Assembly: GCF_019801465.1 (NCBI RefSeq)
Contig: NZ_JAHVJA010000001.1
Location: 124,001-188,000, forward strand
DNA length: 64,000 bases
Direction of reading: 5' to 3'
Origin: Leisingera daeponensis
GTDB taxonomy: Bacteria; Pseudomonadota; Alphaproteobacteria; Rhodobacterales; Rhodobacteraceae
Shown here: positions 1-8,305 of the stretch, one piece after another
Layout of the letters: the number at the start of each line of letters is the position of its first letter
How positions within the stretch are numbered: the first letter of the stretch is position 1
Notes under the pieces: generated by a model
Databases searched by the model: none
What the model saw: the letters and a program-made list of their open reading frames with translations, nothing else
What the model was told of the DNA's origin: nothing
Position numbers and translations under genes: made by a program

Positions 1-355
1 GGCACAGGTCCCTGATGCCCGGTTCCAGCGCTGCGATCCCGCGCGAGGTGAAGGCGCGCATCACCAGCTTGCGCAAGCGGGTGTGGCGGGGCGGTTCGGC
101 ATCCAGCATCGAATGCGCTTCCGCAGCCAGGAACGGAGCAAGATGGGCGGGCGCCTCGGTGCGCAGCTCCTGCGGCACCTCACGGCCGAAGCGGCGGTCG
201 CGCAGCAGCATGTGCACGGCGGAATGGCCGAAGGCGGCAACCATGCCGTAGTCCTGCCAGCGGTGCAGCTGGCCTGCGGCCTGGGCGGCGGCATAGAAGG
301 GGTAGGGGTCCTGCACAAAGGCTGGATCGGTGGGGGATTGGATCAAGGTCTTCAT
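1..355 (-). CDS. Cytochrome P450, N-terminal fragment (cut by window edge)
   Basis: The reverse strand reads without a stop from an ATG at 355 to the window edge, giving the first 118 residues. The sequence opens with a DPYPFY segment typical of soluble bacterial P450s and reaches a helix-C block reading AEPPRHTRLRKLVMRAFTSR at about residues 86-105, where the His and Arg normally contact the haem propionates. No signal peptide or membrane anchor is seen, so it is a cytoplasmic class I type. The oxygen-binding helix I and the Cys haem ligand lie outside the window, so activity and substrate cannot be judged. It is divergent from dctB, with 59 bases between the starts. Confidence 0.85.
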   Translation of the reverse strand, partial: MKTLIQSPTDPAFVQDPYPFYAAAQAAGQLHRWQDYGMVAAFGHSAVHMLLRDRRFGREVPQELRTEAPAHLAPFLAAEAHSMLDAEPPRHTRLRKLVMRAFTSRGIAALEPGIRDLC

Positions 356-414
356 ATGCCGGTTGTTGCCGTTGCATCTGGCCAATGCAAGGGCCGCTTT
401 GATAACGTGCCGCA

Positions 415-2160
415 ATGAATACACATAAAGTTCTTCGCTGGAGCCTGCCGGCCGGGTTCCTGGTGGCCGTGGCGGCATTGGCGCTGATGGTCTGGTCTTA
501 CGGATACCGCCAGGCGCTGGACAGCCTGGCAGAGCGCAGCGCGGCGGATCTGGCGCTGGCCTCGGACCGGGTCAGCACCCAGCTGCAGGTCTACCAGGAG
601 CTGGCGGTGCTGACGGCCGGGCACCCGGCGCTCACGGATTTATCCACCCCGGCGGCGCGGGAGCGGGCGGCGGAGCTGTTGCGGCAGGTGGCGGACAAGA
701 CGGCGGCGCTGGATGTGTTTTTTGCCGCCGCCGACGGCCGGGTGCTGGCCGCGGCCGAAGGGGTGACCGGCGCCAGCGTCGCGCAGGAAGAGTATTTCAT
801 CCGGGCCACGCAGGGGGCGCTGGGCACCGGCCACGGGGTGCTGCAGCCGGAAGGCAAGCGGTCCTATTTCTACGCCGCGCCGGCCTTTGCGGAGGACGGC
901 CAGGTACGCGGCGCGCTGGTGGTGGTCGCGGATGTCGGCGATGTGGAACAGACCTGGCGCGGCTCCTTGCCGGCGGTCTTCTTCACCAACGGCAGCGGCG
1001 TGGTCTTTATCGCCAACCGCTCGGAACTGCTGTTCTGGCGGCGCGGCGCGGCGGGGGAGACCCCAAGGGTGACGGGAAGGGATTTCCACGGCGGGCATGA
1101 GATCTGGCGCCTGGAGGGCAGCCCCTATCTGCCCGCCCGGGCGCTGCATCTGTCGGTCGGGCTGCCGGTCATCGGCATGACCGGGGAGATCCTGGTCGAT
1201 GTGGCCCCGGCCCGGCGGATTGCGGCGCTGCAGGCGGCAGCGCTGGCGGCGGTGTGCCTGGCGTTCGGCGCCCTTCTGTTCATCGTGATGGAGCGGCGGC
1301 GCACCCTGGCGGAGGCCAACGCGGTTCTGGAAAGCCGGGTCGAGCAGCGCACCCGCGACCTGTCTGCGGCCAACGCGCAATTGCGCCGTGAGGTGCACGA
1401 GCGGGAGGAGGCCGAGGCGGCCCTGAAACGGGCGCAGCAGGAGCTGGTGCAGGCGGGCAAGCTGTCGGCGCTGGGCCAGATGTCCGCAGGCATCAGCCAT
1501 GAGCTGAACCAGCCGCTGATGGCGATTCAGCAGTATGCCGAGAACGGCGCCGCTTTCCTGGCGCGCGGAAAGGCGGAGCGGACCGGCGAGAACCTGGGCC
1601 GGATTGCCGACATGGCGGCGCGGATGGCGCGGATCATCAAGAATCTGCGCGCCTTTGCCCGCAATGAGAGCGAGCCGATGGGGCGGGTCGACCTGGTCAG
1701 GGTGATCGACGCCGCCGTGGAGCTGACGGCGCCGCGCCTGAAGGCGGATCATATCGACCTGCGCTGGGATGCCGCGGCCTGCAGCGGACCGGTCCATGCC
1801 TGGGGCGGCGAGGTGCGGCTGACGCAGGTCTTCGTGAACCTGATCAACAACGCAGCGGATGCGATGCAGGGGCAGATGGAGAAAGTGATCTCCATCTGCG
1901 TCGATACCGGTCCGCGCCTTCAGGTGCGGGTGCAGGACAGCGGCCCCGGCATCAAGGAGCCGGAGAAGATGTTCGACCCCTTTTATTCCACCAAGGCGGT
2001 GGGCAGCTCAGAGGGCATGGGGCTGGGGCTGTCGATCTCCTATGGCCTGGTGCAGAGCTTCGGCGGCAATATCCGCGGCGCCAACACCGGCGGCGGTGCC
2101 GTGTTCACGGTGGAGCTGGAGCCGTGGCGCGAAGGTGAAGAAAAGGGAGACGCCGCATGA
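415..2160 (+). CDS. dctB: C4-dicarboxylate sensor histidine kinase DctB
   Basis: Inner-membrane sensor kinase of 581 residues. A transmembrane helix at about 9-29 and a second at about 270-292 enclose a roughly 240-residue periplasmic sensor region of the DctB type. A coiled coil (about 300-350) leads to the dimerisation/phosphoacceptor box with His362 in GISHELNQPL. The ATPase part has an N box near 475-482 (NLINNAADAM), then DSGPGI and GMGLGLSI. In this family the kinase senses succinate, malate or fumarate and phosphorylates DctD. The stop codon overlaps the dctD start (ATGA), so the two are translationally coupled, and the dctPQM transporter follows downstream, which supports the assignment. 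Confidence 0.93.
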   Translation: MNTHKVLRWSLPAGFLVAVAALALMVWSYGYRQALDSLAERSAADLALASDRVSTQLQVYQELAVLTAGHPALTDLSTPAARERAAELLRQVADKTAALDVFFAAADGRVLAAAEGVTGASVAQEEYFIRATQGALGTGHGVLQPEGKRSYFYAAPAFAEDGQVRGALVVVADVGDVEQTWRGSLPAVFFTNGSGVVFIANRSELLFWRRGAAGETPRVTGRDFHGGHEIWRLEGSPYLPARALHLSVGLPVIGMTGEILVDVAPARRIAALQAAALAAVCLAFGALLFIVMERRRTLAEANAVLESRVEQRTRDLSAANAQLRREVHEREEAEAALKRAQQELVQAGKLSALGQMSAGISHELNQPLMAIQQYAENGAAFLARGKAERTGENLGRIADMAARMARIIKNLRAFARNESEPMGRVDLVRVIDAAVELTAPRLKADHIDLRWDAAACSGPVHAWGGEVRLTQVFVNLINNAADAMQGQMEKVISICVDTGPRLQVRVQDSGPGIKEPEKMFDPFYSTKAVGSSEGMGLGLSISYGLVQSFGGNIRGANTGGGAVFTVELEPWREGEEKGDAA

Positions 2161-3386
2161 CCCGCAAGGTTCTCTTAGTGGATGATGACGCGGCGGTGCG
2201 CGAGGCGCTGGCGCAGACGCTGGAGCTGAATGATCTGGAGGTGGTGGTCTGCGGATCCTTCGTGGCGGCCAAGGACCACATCACCCCTGCGTTCGACGGC
2301 ATTATCGTGTCCGACATCCGGATGCCGGGGCGGGACGGGTTCCACCTGCTGGACTATGCGCGGGGTGCCGACGATGAGCTGCCGGTGGTGCTGCTGACTG
2401 GCGAGGGCGACATTCCGATGGCGGTGAAGGCGATGTCGCAGGGGGCGTTTGATTTCCTCGAGAAACCCTGTGCGCCCGCCGATTTCCTGCCGGTGCTGGA
2501 GCGGGCGCTGAAGACCCGGGCGCTGGTGCTGGAGAACCGGCGCCTGAAGCACCAGCTGGAGAGCGGCGATCCGGCGGCGCGGCTGCTGTTCGGCACCTCG
2601 CCGCAGGCCCGGGAAATGCGTCAGCGGGTGCGGGCGGTGGCACCGACCGGCGCGGAGGTTCTGGTCACCGGCGCGCCGGGCAGCGGCATATCCAAGGTGG
2701 CGGAGGTCATCCACCTGATGTCGCCCGCGGGGCAGGGGCCGTTTGTGAAGCGCCCCGCCGCCGGGCTGGCAGCGGAGACGGTGGCGCAACTGTGCCAGGA
2801 GGCGGCGGGCGGGTCATTGTTCCTGGACGAGGTGCAGGCGCTGCCGGAGGCGGCGCAGTACGCGCTGCTGGCGCAGCTGGAACAGGGCGGCGGCGTGCGG
2901 ATCATCGCGGGCTCCAGCGCCGATCTGGCGGGCAGGGCGGAGGCGGGCGCATTCAGCCCGGACCTGTTCTACCGGCTGGATGTGATGCGGGTGCGGATCC
3001 CGTCGCTGGCGGAGCGGCCGGGCGATATCCCGGTGCTGTTCCGCCATTACGTGGCGCAGGCGGCGGAGCAGGCGGGGATCGAGCCGCCGGAAATCAGCCA
3101 GGAGCATCTGGCGGCGCTGATGGCGCAGGACTGGCCGGGCAATGCGCGGTCGCTGATGTCTGCGGCGATGCGGTTTGTGCTGGGGATGCCGGAGGAGGCC
3201 TCGGCGGCAGCGGGTCTGGGGCTGGCGGAGCAGATGGCGCAGGTGGAGCGGTCGTTGCTGATCGCGGCGCTGGGCCGCGCCAACGGGCGCGCGGCTGCGG
3301 CCGCGGAAGCCCTGAAGCTGCCGCGCAAGACGTTTTATGACAAGCTGGCCCGCTATGGCATCCGGCCCGAGGATTACCGCCGCTGA
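2157..3386 (+). CDS. dctD: DctD-type response regulator with degenerate AAA+ domain
   Basis: Regulator of 409 residues, partner of DctB. Receiver domain 1-120 with phospho-acceptor Asp53 in SDIRMP and a conserved KP at 103-104. The central domain is plainly NtrC-like (Walker B SLFLDE at 220-225, then FYRLDVMRVRIPSLAERPGD) but is degenerate. The Walker A stretch reads GAPGSGIS, so the nucleotide-binding Lys is Ile178. The segment that carries GAFTGA in sigma54 activators is absent, with only about 40 residues between Walker A and B. The arginine-finger position reads FSPDLFYRL, with Ser replacing Arg. The C-terminal Fis-type helix-turn-helix (about 378-402) is intact. Rhodobacter capsulatus NtrC is a known precedent for an activator lacking GAFTGA that works with the housekeeping sigma factor. 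I infer it binds DNA but does not remodel sigma54 polymerase. Confidence 0.88.
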   Translation: MTRKVLLVDDDAAVREALAQTLELNDLEVVVCGSFVAAKDHITPAFDGIIVSDIRMPGRDGFHLLDYARGADDELPVVLLTGEGDIPMAVKAMSQGAFDFLEKPCAPADFLPVLERALKTRALVLENRRLKHQLESGDPAARLLFGTSPQAREMRQRVRAVAPTGAEVLVTGAPGSGISKVAEVIHLMSPAGQGPFVKRPAAGLAAETVAQLCQEAAGGSLFLDEVQALPEAAQYALLAQLEQGGGVRIIAGSSADLAGRAEAGAFSPDLFYRLDVMRVRIPSLAERPGDIPVLFRHYVAQAAEQAGIEPPEISQEHLAALMAQDWPGNARSLMSAAMRFVLGMPEEASAAAGLGLAEQMAQVERSLLIAALGRANGRAAAAAEALKLPRKTFYDKLARYGIRPEDYRR

Positions 3387-3834
3387 GGGCGCTGGGCCTG
3401 GGAGCCTTGCGGTTCGTTCTGTCCGGCGCTGAAGCCGGGGTAGTCAAGGAGGCGGCGCCGCCGGAAAGCCCCGTTGGGGCCATGGGCGGAGGGAGGACGG
3501 GGGTCGCAAGCCCCCCTGTCCGCTGAAGCCTTCAGTGCGGGACGCCCCTGCACCCAACAAAGAGGTGGTCTCGGGGGCCCTGTGATCTCCTGGAGGTGCG
3601 GGGTGTCAGTCCGCACCGGTGTCGCGACGGGAAGCAGTATTGCAAGCCCGGGTTAAGGAGCGGCAAGCGGTGCGTGCGGTGGCTGCGCAACACCGTTTAT
3701 GACCAAGCCGCTTGCGGCCCGGTTTGCAACTGCCTGTTTGTCAAACCAGCGGTGTGCCTCCGGCAGTGCGGCAGGCGTAGACGTGCCGGTTGAAAAAAGC
3801 CCTATGATTCCCGCAAGCCTGTCGGGCGCTAACA
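3387..3834. other. Intergenic stretch with several stem-loops, no gene seen
   Basis: No convincing coding frame. Three hairpins are visible: GCCCC-GTT-GGGGC at 3468-3480 just after dctD, a longer stem at 3495-3521 (GGAC plus five G on one side), and GGTGCGG paired with CCGCACC at 3595-3617. None is followed by a clear T tract. The stretch could hold the dctD 3' end or a small RNA, but I cannot show transcription. Confidence 0.4.
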
Positions 3835-3856
3835 TTTGTGCGGATTTCCGCACAAA
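3835..3856. promoter_or_regulatory. Probable DctD operator, site 1
   Basis: A perfect 22-base palindrome with ten-base arms TTTGTGCGGA and TCCGCACAAA separated by TT. It lies about 230 bases before dctP and downstream of dctBD. The symmetry and size suit a Fis-type helix-turn-helix dimer such as DctD. Confidence 0.7.
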
Positions 3857-3868
3857 GCCCGGAGTGCC

Positions 3869-3888
3869 CTGTGCGGGATTTCGCACAG
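3869..3888. promoter_or_regulatory. Probable DctD operator, site 2
   Basis: The sequence CTGTGCGGGATTTCGCACAG has seven-base perfect outer arms and the same GTGCG...CGCAC core as site 1. The two centres are 33 bases apart, about three helical turns, so two dimers would lie on the same DNA face. Paired sites of this kind are known upstream of dctA in rhizobia. Confidence 0.65.
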
Positions 3889-3988
3889 CTTTTGCAGGGC
3901 GCGGCCTGATCGCCTTTGGGCCGCTCCGTAAGCCTATGCAAAACTGCGGAAAATCATGTTTCAATGTGATTCCCGAATCAATTGTTGA

Positions 3989-4000
3989 GCGGATTTCCGC
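3989..4000. promoter_or_regulatory. Possible third DctD site near dctP promoter
   Basis: GCGGATTTCCGC is a perfect 12-base palindrome with the same core as site 1. The flank is less symmetric (GTTGA before, AACTT after). A related half-site TGCGGAAAAT stands at about 3944. Lying only about 85 bases before the dctP start, it could touch the promoter or repress. No convincing GG-N10-GC sigma54 promoter was found by eye in this interval. Confidence 0.45.
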
Positions 4001-4083
4001 AACTTGGGATGCTCTGGGCGGACCTCAGCCATGCGCTGGGATCGACATCGGATCAACAGACGATTTTTCTGGGAGGAAAAACC

Positions 4084-5085
4084 ATGAAATTCCTGACCAC
4101 TACCGCCGCCGCACTGGCACTGGCTGTAACCGCAGGCGCGGCAAGCGCTGCCTGTGACGACGGCGAGATCGTGGTGAAGTTCAGCCATGTCACCAACACC
4201 GACAAGCACCCCAAGGGGATCGCCGCGGCACTGCTGGAAAAGCGGGTGAATGAGGAAATGAATGGCACCATGTGCATGGAGGTCTATCCGAACTCCACGC
4301 TGTATAACGACAACAAGGTGCTGGAAGCGATGCTGCAGGGCGACGTGCAGCTGGCGGCGCCGAGCCTGTCGAAGTTTGAGAAGTTCACCAAGCAGTTCCG
4401 CCTGTTCGACCTGCCGTTCATGTTCAAGAGCATCGAAGCCGTGGATGCCTTCCAGGCCTCCGAAACCGGCCAGGAGATGCTGAACTCGATGCAGCGCCGG
4501 GGCCTGCAGGGCCTGGCCTACTGGCACAACGGCATGAAGCAGATGTCGGCCAACAAGCCGCTGGTGGAGCCGTCGGACGCCAACGGGCTGAAGTTCCGGG
4601 TGCAATCCTCGGACGTGCTGGTGGCGCAGATGGAAGCGATCGGCGGCTCGCCCCAGAAGATGGCGTTCTCGGAAGTCTACGGCGCGCTGCAGCAGGGAGT
4701 TGTGGACGGCCAGGAGAACACCTGGTCCAACATCTACGGCAAGAAGTTCTTTGAGGTGCAGGACGGCATCACCGAGACCAATCACGGCGCGCTGGATTAC
4801 CTGGTGGTGACCTCCGTCGACTGGCTGGACAGCCTGGAGCCCGAGGTGCGCGACCAGTTCCTGACCATCCTGAACGAGGTGACCGCGGTGCGCAACGCCG
4901 AGTCGACCAAGGTGAACGGCGAGGCCAAGCAGGCGATCATCGATGCCGGCGGCGTGGTGCGCGAGCTGACCCCCGAGCAGCGCGCGGCCTGGGTCGAGGC
5001 GATGAAGCCGGTCTGGGAGAAATTCGCAGGCGACGTCGGCCAGGAAAAGATCGACGCCGCGCAAGCCATCAACGCGGGCCTGTAA
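4084..5085 (+). CDS. dctP: TRAP transporter C4-dicarboxylate-binding protein DctP
   Basis: Periplasmic solute-binding protein of 333 residues. The ATG at 4084 follows GGGAGGAAAA at 4071-4080 and starts a Sec signal peptide (MKFLTTTAAALALAVTAG, cleavage near ASA-A at about 22). The mature part has the DctP-family features: VVKFSHV at the start, a GLKFRVQ segment with the conserved Arg that binds the substrate carboxylate, then GALQQGVVDGQENTWSNIY. Length is normal. With dctQ and dctM it forms a sodium-driven uptake system for succinate, malate and fumarate. An open frame extends further upstream, but no start there has a better ribosome site or keeps the signal peptide terminal. Confidence 0.95.
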   Translation: MKFLTTTAAALALAVTAGAASAACDDGEIVVKFSHVTNTDKHPKGIAAALLEKRVNEEMNGTMCMEVYPNSTLYNDNKVLEAMLQGDVQLAAPSLSKFEKFTKQFRLFDLPFMFKSIEAVDAFQASETGQEMLNSMQRRGLQGLAYWHNGMKQMSANKPLVEPSDANGLKFRVQSSDVLVAQMEAIGGSPQKMAFSEVYGALQQGVVDGQENTWSNIYGKKFFEVQDGITETNHGALDYLVVTSVDWLDSLEPEVRDQFLTILNEVTAVRNAESTKVNGEAKQAIIDAGGVVRELTPEQRAAWVEAMKPVWEKFAGDVGQEKIDAAQAINAGL

Positions 5086-5098
5086 ACCGGGCCTATCC

Positions 5099-5154
5099 GG
5101 GGTGCCCCCATGGGCGCCCCGTATCCGCAGGCGGCGCGGGGATCCGCCGCCTGC
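5099..5154 (+). promoter_or_regulatory. Two tandem stem-loops between dctP and dctQ
   Basis: First hairpin: GGGGTGCCC (5099-5107) with GGGCGCCCC (5112-5120), loop CCAT. Second: GCAGGCGGC (5127-5135) with GCCGCCTGC (5146-5154). Neither has a T tract, so they are more likely 3' mRNA protectors or partial terminators that raise DctP over the permease than full terminators. Confidence 0.6.
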
Positions 5155-5184
5155 ACCCCTTTCCGCAAAATTTGGGAGGCAGCC

Positions 5185-5862
5185 ATGGCGGGGTCCAGAA
5201 CCGGCCCGAGCGGGCTTATCAACTCACTCGAAGAAACTCTGATCGCGCTCCTGCTGGGGCTGATGACGGCGATAACATTCGCCAATGTGATCGCGCGGTT
5301 TGTATTCAATTCCAACATCCTGTGGGCGCTTGAGCTCACCGTGTTCCTGTTTGCCTGGCTGGTGCTGCTGGGCGCGTCCTATGCGGTCAAGGCCCATGCG
5401 CATCTGGGTGTCGATGCCATCGTCAACATGCTGGCGCCCGGCGCGCGCATGGCGGTGGGCCTGTTTGCTGTGGCCTGCTGCCTGGTGTTTTCGCTGCTGC
5501 TGCTGAAAGGCGCCTATGACTACTGGGCGGTGTTTGCCGACCTGCCGCCCACCTCGGGCCGCTGGTTCCCGACCGGGCTGGATTTCAAGGCGCGCTCGCA
5601 GAGCTTCTATGAAGTGCAGGACGTGCCGATGGTGGGGGTCTTCAAGTTCCTGGAAGACCTGATCAATTACGGCGACTCCTACGAGAAGCTGCCGAAAGTG
5701 GTGCCTTATGTGGTGCTGCCGGTGTCGATGCTGCTCCTGGTGTTCCGCTTCGCCCAGGCGGCGCTGCAGATTGCCCGCGGCGAGGCCGACCGGCTGGTCG
5801 CCAGCCATGAAGTTGAAGATGAAATTGCGGAAGTGCAGGCGCAGCGCGGGGAGCATGACTGA
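5185..5862 (+). CDS. dctQ: TRAP transporter small permease DctQ
   Basis: Inner-membrane protein of 225 residues with four hydrophobic segments (about 15-38, 51-70, 88-110 and 172-192), the DctQ topology. The family motif region reads FNSNILWALELTVFLFAWL. Between the third and fourth segments lies an extended hydrophilic loop (about 110-170, containing SGRWFPTGLDF) that makes it somewhat longer than minimal DctQ proteins; this is common in the Rhodobacteraceae branch. The start at 5185 has GGGAGGC ten bases before it. Its TGA overlaps the dctM ATG by one base, so the two permease subunits are translationally coupled. Confidence 0.92.
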   Translation: MAGSRTGPSGLINSLEETLIALLLGLMTAITFANVIARFVFNSNILWALELTVFLFAWLVLLGASYAVKAHAHLGVDAIVNMLAPGARMAVGLFAVACCLVFSLLLLKGAYDYWAVFADLPPTSGRWFPTGLDFKARSQSFYEVQDVPMVGVFKFLEDLINYGDSYEKLPKVVPYVVLPVSMLLLVFRFAQAALQIARGEADRLVASHEVEDEIAEVQAQRGEHD

Positions 5863-7238
5863 TGGAAGTGGTAATCCTCTTTGCGATGGTGATCGGCCTG
5901 TTGCTGATCGGGGTACCGATTGCGGTCTCGCTGGGTCTCAGCTCCACCATCTTTCTGCTGATCTATTCTGACAGTTCGCTGGCCTCTGTTGCGGGCACGC
6001 TGTTTGAGGCCTTTGAAGGGCATTTCACCCTGCTGGCGATTCCGTTCTTCATCCTGGCGTCCAGTTTCATGACAACCGGCGGCGTGGCGCGGCGGATCAT
6101 CCGCTTCTCCATCGCCTGCGTGGGCCATCTTCCCGGCGGTCTGGCAATTGCCGGCGTCTTTGCCTGTATGCTGTTTGCGGCGCTGTCCGGCTCCTCGCCT
6201 GCCACCGTTGTGGCCATCGGCTCCATCGTGATCGCGGGCATGCGGCAGGTGGGCTACACCAAGGAGTTCGCGGCCGGCGTGATCTGTAACGCAGGCACCC
6301 TGGGTATCCTGATCCCGCCGTCGATTGTGATGGTGGTCTATGCGGCGGCGGTTGAGGTTTCCGTCGGGCGGATGTTCCTGGCGGGCGTCATCCCGGGCCT
6401 GCTGGCAGGACTGTTCCTGATGGTCACCATCTACGTGATGGCCAAGGTCAAGAACCTGCCGAAGGGCGAGTGGAAGGGCTGGGGCGAGATCATCACCTCG
6501 GGCCGTGAGGCCGGCTGGGGCCTGTTCCTGATCGTGATCATCCTGGGCGGCATCTATGGCGGTATTTTCACCCCGACTGAAGCGGCAGCTGTGGCGGCGG
6601 TCTATGCCTTCCTGATCGCGTCTTTTGTGTACAAGGACATGGGGCCGCTGTCGAACGGCGAGGGTGAAGCGAAAACACCGCTGATCAAGAAGCCTTATGC
6701 GCTGGTCACGGCCATCTTCCACAGCGACACCAAGCACACGCTGTTCGAGGCGGGCAAGCTGACCGTGACGTTGATGTTCGTGATCGCCAACGCGCTGATC
6801 CTGAAGCATGTGCTGACCGATGAGCAGGTGCCGCAGCATATCGCCAACGCGATGCTGTCGGCGGGCTTCGGGCCGGTGATGTTCCTGATCGTCGTCAACG
6901 TGATCCTGCTGATCGGCGGCCAGTTCATGGAGCCCTCGGGCCTGCTGGTGATCGTGGCGCCGCTGGTGTTCCCGATTGCCATCGAGCTGGGCATCGACCC
7001 GATCCATCTGGGCATCATCATGGTGGTGAACATGGAGATCGGCATGATCACACCGCCGGTGGGCCTGAACCTGTTTGTGACCTCGGGCGTGGCGGGGATG
7101 CCGATGATGGGGGTGGTGCGCGCGGCGCTGCCGTTCCTGGCCGTGCTGTTCGTTTTCCTGATCCTGATCACCTATGTGCCCTGGCTGTCCACCGTGCTGC
7201 CAAATGCGGTGATGGGGCCGGAGATCATAACGAACTAG
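5862..7238 (+). CDS. dctM: TRAP transporter large permease DctM
   Basis: Polytopic inner-membrane protein of 458 residues with about twelve hydrophobic segments. It shows DctM signatures: FEGHFTLLAIPFFILASSFM near the N-terminus, LSGSSPATVVAIGSI, the LGILIPPSIVMVVYA loop, and MEIGMITPPVGLNLFV near the C-terminus; the paired Pro-rich loops form the substrate and sodium sites in this family. An inserted cytoplasmic loop of about 60 residues (DMGPLSNGEGEAKTPLIKK and following) lies in the middle. It starts inside the dctQ stop codon. It is the last gene of the operon, with a good terminator 18 bases downstream. Confidence 0.95.
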   Translation: MEVVILFAMVIGLLLIGVPIAVSLGLSSTIFLLIYSDSSLASVAGTLFEAFEGHFTLLAIPFFILASSFMTTGGVARRIIRFSIACVGHLPGGLAIAGVFACMLFAALSGSSPATVVAIGSIVIAGMRQVGYTKEFAAGVICNAGTLGILIPPSIVMVVYAAAVEVSVGRMFLAGVIPGLLAGLFLMVTIYVMAKVKNLPKGEWKGWGEIITSGREAGWGLFLIVIILGGIYGGIFTPTEAAAVAAVYAFLIASFVYKDMGPLSNGEGEAKTPLIKKPYALVTAIFHSDTKHTLFEAGKLTVTLMFVIANALILKHVLTDEQVPQHIANAMLSAGFGPVMFLIVVNVILLIGGQFMEPSGLLVIVAPLVFPIAIELGIDPIHLGIIMVVNMEIGMITPPVGLNLFVTSGVAGMPMMGVVRAALPFLAVLFVFLILITYVPWLSTVLPNAVMGPEIITN

Positions 7239-7255
7239 GAAAGTTCGCAAAAAGA

Positions 7256-7282
7256 AACGCCCCGGGACACCGGGGCGTTTTT
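7256..7282 (+). terminator. Rho-independent terminator of dctPQM
   Basis: AACGCCCCGG and CCGGGGCGTT pair around a short GACA loop and are followed by a T-rich run (GTTTTTC). It stands 18 bases after the dctM stop. Confidence 0.85.
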
Positions 7283-7294
7283 CATTTCAGGGCA

Positions 7295-7389
7295 GGGGCG
7301 CTGCCCCTCTTGCCCCTTCGGGCCAATTCACCCCGGAGTATTTGGCAAAGGTGAAAACTGCCTGAGTTTCATCTTTCTGGAAATACTCA
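7295..7389. repeat. Hairpin-GGAGTATTT element, copy 1 (with inverted partner)
   Basis: A GGGGCGCTGCCCC hairpin is followed by ATTCACCCCGGAGTATTTGG and then CAAAGGTGAAA (to 7356). An inverted copy of the GGAGTATTT...GATGAAA part follows at 7367-7389, so the two face each other across about ten bases. It lies between convergent dctM and tpiA. Related copies are at 32921-32966 and 59168-59233. The inverted arms could act as a two-way transcription end. Confidence 0.7.
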
Positions 7390-7417
7390 ATCCCGAGGTT
7401 TGCGCCGCAGCGGTATG

Positions 7418-8167
7418 TCAGCTGTTTTCCAATGCGCTGATGATCGGGGAGAAATCTGCGGCCTTGAGGCTGGCGCCGCCCACAAGCGCACCGTCGACGT
7501 TGGAGACGGCGAAGATTTCAGCTGCGTTGGACGGCTTGACCGAGCCGCCGTAGAGCAGGCGGATGCTGTCTGCTGTTTCGGCACCGAAGCGGCTGGTGAG
7601 TTCGGCGCGCAGGAAATCGTGGACTTCGGCGATCTGTTCCAGCGTCGGGACCTTGCCGGTGCCGATGGCCCAGACCGGTTCATAGGCGATCACGGTGTTG
7701 GCGCCGGCGGCCGAGGCAGGGACGGAGCCTGCCAGCTGGGTGCCGGCCACTTTCAGCGTGTCGCCGGCCTCGCGTTCCGCCAGGGTTTCGCCGATGCAGA
7801 TAACGGCAGTGAGGCCCTCGCCGATGGCGGCTTCTGCCTTGGCACAGATCTGGGCGTCTCTTTCGCCGTGGTCGGCGCGGCGCTCGGAGTGGCCGAGGAT
7901 CACTGCGGAGGCGCCTGCATCCTTGAGCATGGCGGCCGACAGATCGCCGGTGTGGGCGCCGGAGGCGTTTGCGTGGCAGTCCTGGCCGCCGATGGCAACG
8001 GCGCTGCCCCGGGCGGTGTCCGCGGCGCGCGACAGCAGGGTGGCGGGCGGGCAGATCAGGATGTCGGCGGCGGGGGCGCCATGGCTTTCGGCCAGGGCCG
8101 CCAGTTCAGCCAGGCTGTCGCCAGTGCCGTTCATCTTCCAATTGCCTGCTGCCAGTTTCCGCCGCAT
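7418..8167 (-). CDS. tpiA: Triose-phosphate isomerase
   Basis: Interconverts dihydroxyacetone phosphate and glyceraldehyde 3-phosphate in central carbon metabolism; cytoplasmic (beta/alpha)8 barrel of 249 residues, normal length. The active site is complete: Lys11 in GNWKMNG, the electrophile His in ILGHSERR (about 95), the catalytic Glu in [11 protein letters not shown] (about 163) with the flexible loop 6, and the phosphate-binding LYGGSV. The ATG at 8167 is preferred because GGAGGC lies just upstream on the reverse strand and because family members begin at [11 protein letters not shown]; a longer reading frame to 8257 adds residues unlike the family. Confidence 0.96.
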   Translation of the reverse strand: MRRKLAAGNWKMNGTGDSLAELAALAESHGAPAADILICPPATLLSRAADTARGSAVAIGGQDCHANASGAHTGDLSAAMLKDAGASAVILGHSERRADHGERDAQICAKAEAAIGEGLTAVICIGETLAEREAGDTLKVAGTQLAGSVPASAAGANTVIAYEPVWAIGTGKVPTLEQIAEVHDFLRAELTSRFGAETADSIRLLYGGSVKPSNAAEIFAVSNVDGALVGGASLKAADFSPIISALENS

Positions 8168-8305
8168 GGGGGTGCCTCCGAATGTCCTGTTTGGGCGTGA
8201 CTGGTAGCACCGGCAGCGGGGCGGCGCAATTCGCTTGCGCGCCCGCCGGGAACGCAAAAGGGCGGGGAAGCCCCCGCCCGCTGCTGTCTTCCCTGATGCG
8301 CCGGA

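Noticed and set aside
640-1797. Long antisense frame opposite dctB
   Set aside because: Arg/His/Gln-rich shadow of a well-supported gene, no family match and no ribosome site.
3387-3834. Riboswitch or small RNA after dctD
   Set aside because: Several stems but no recognised riboswitch core and no terminator; listed only as an intergenic stretch.
4002-4030. Sigma54 promoter for dctP (GG-N10-GC)
   Set aside because: One GG-N10-GC can be drawn at about 4006, but the flanks do not match TGGCAC and TTGC.
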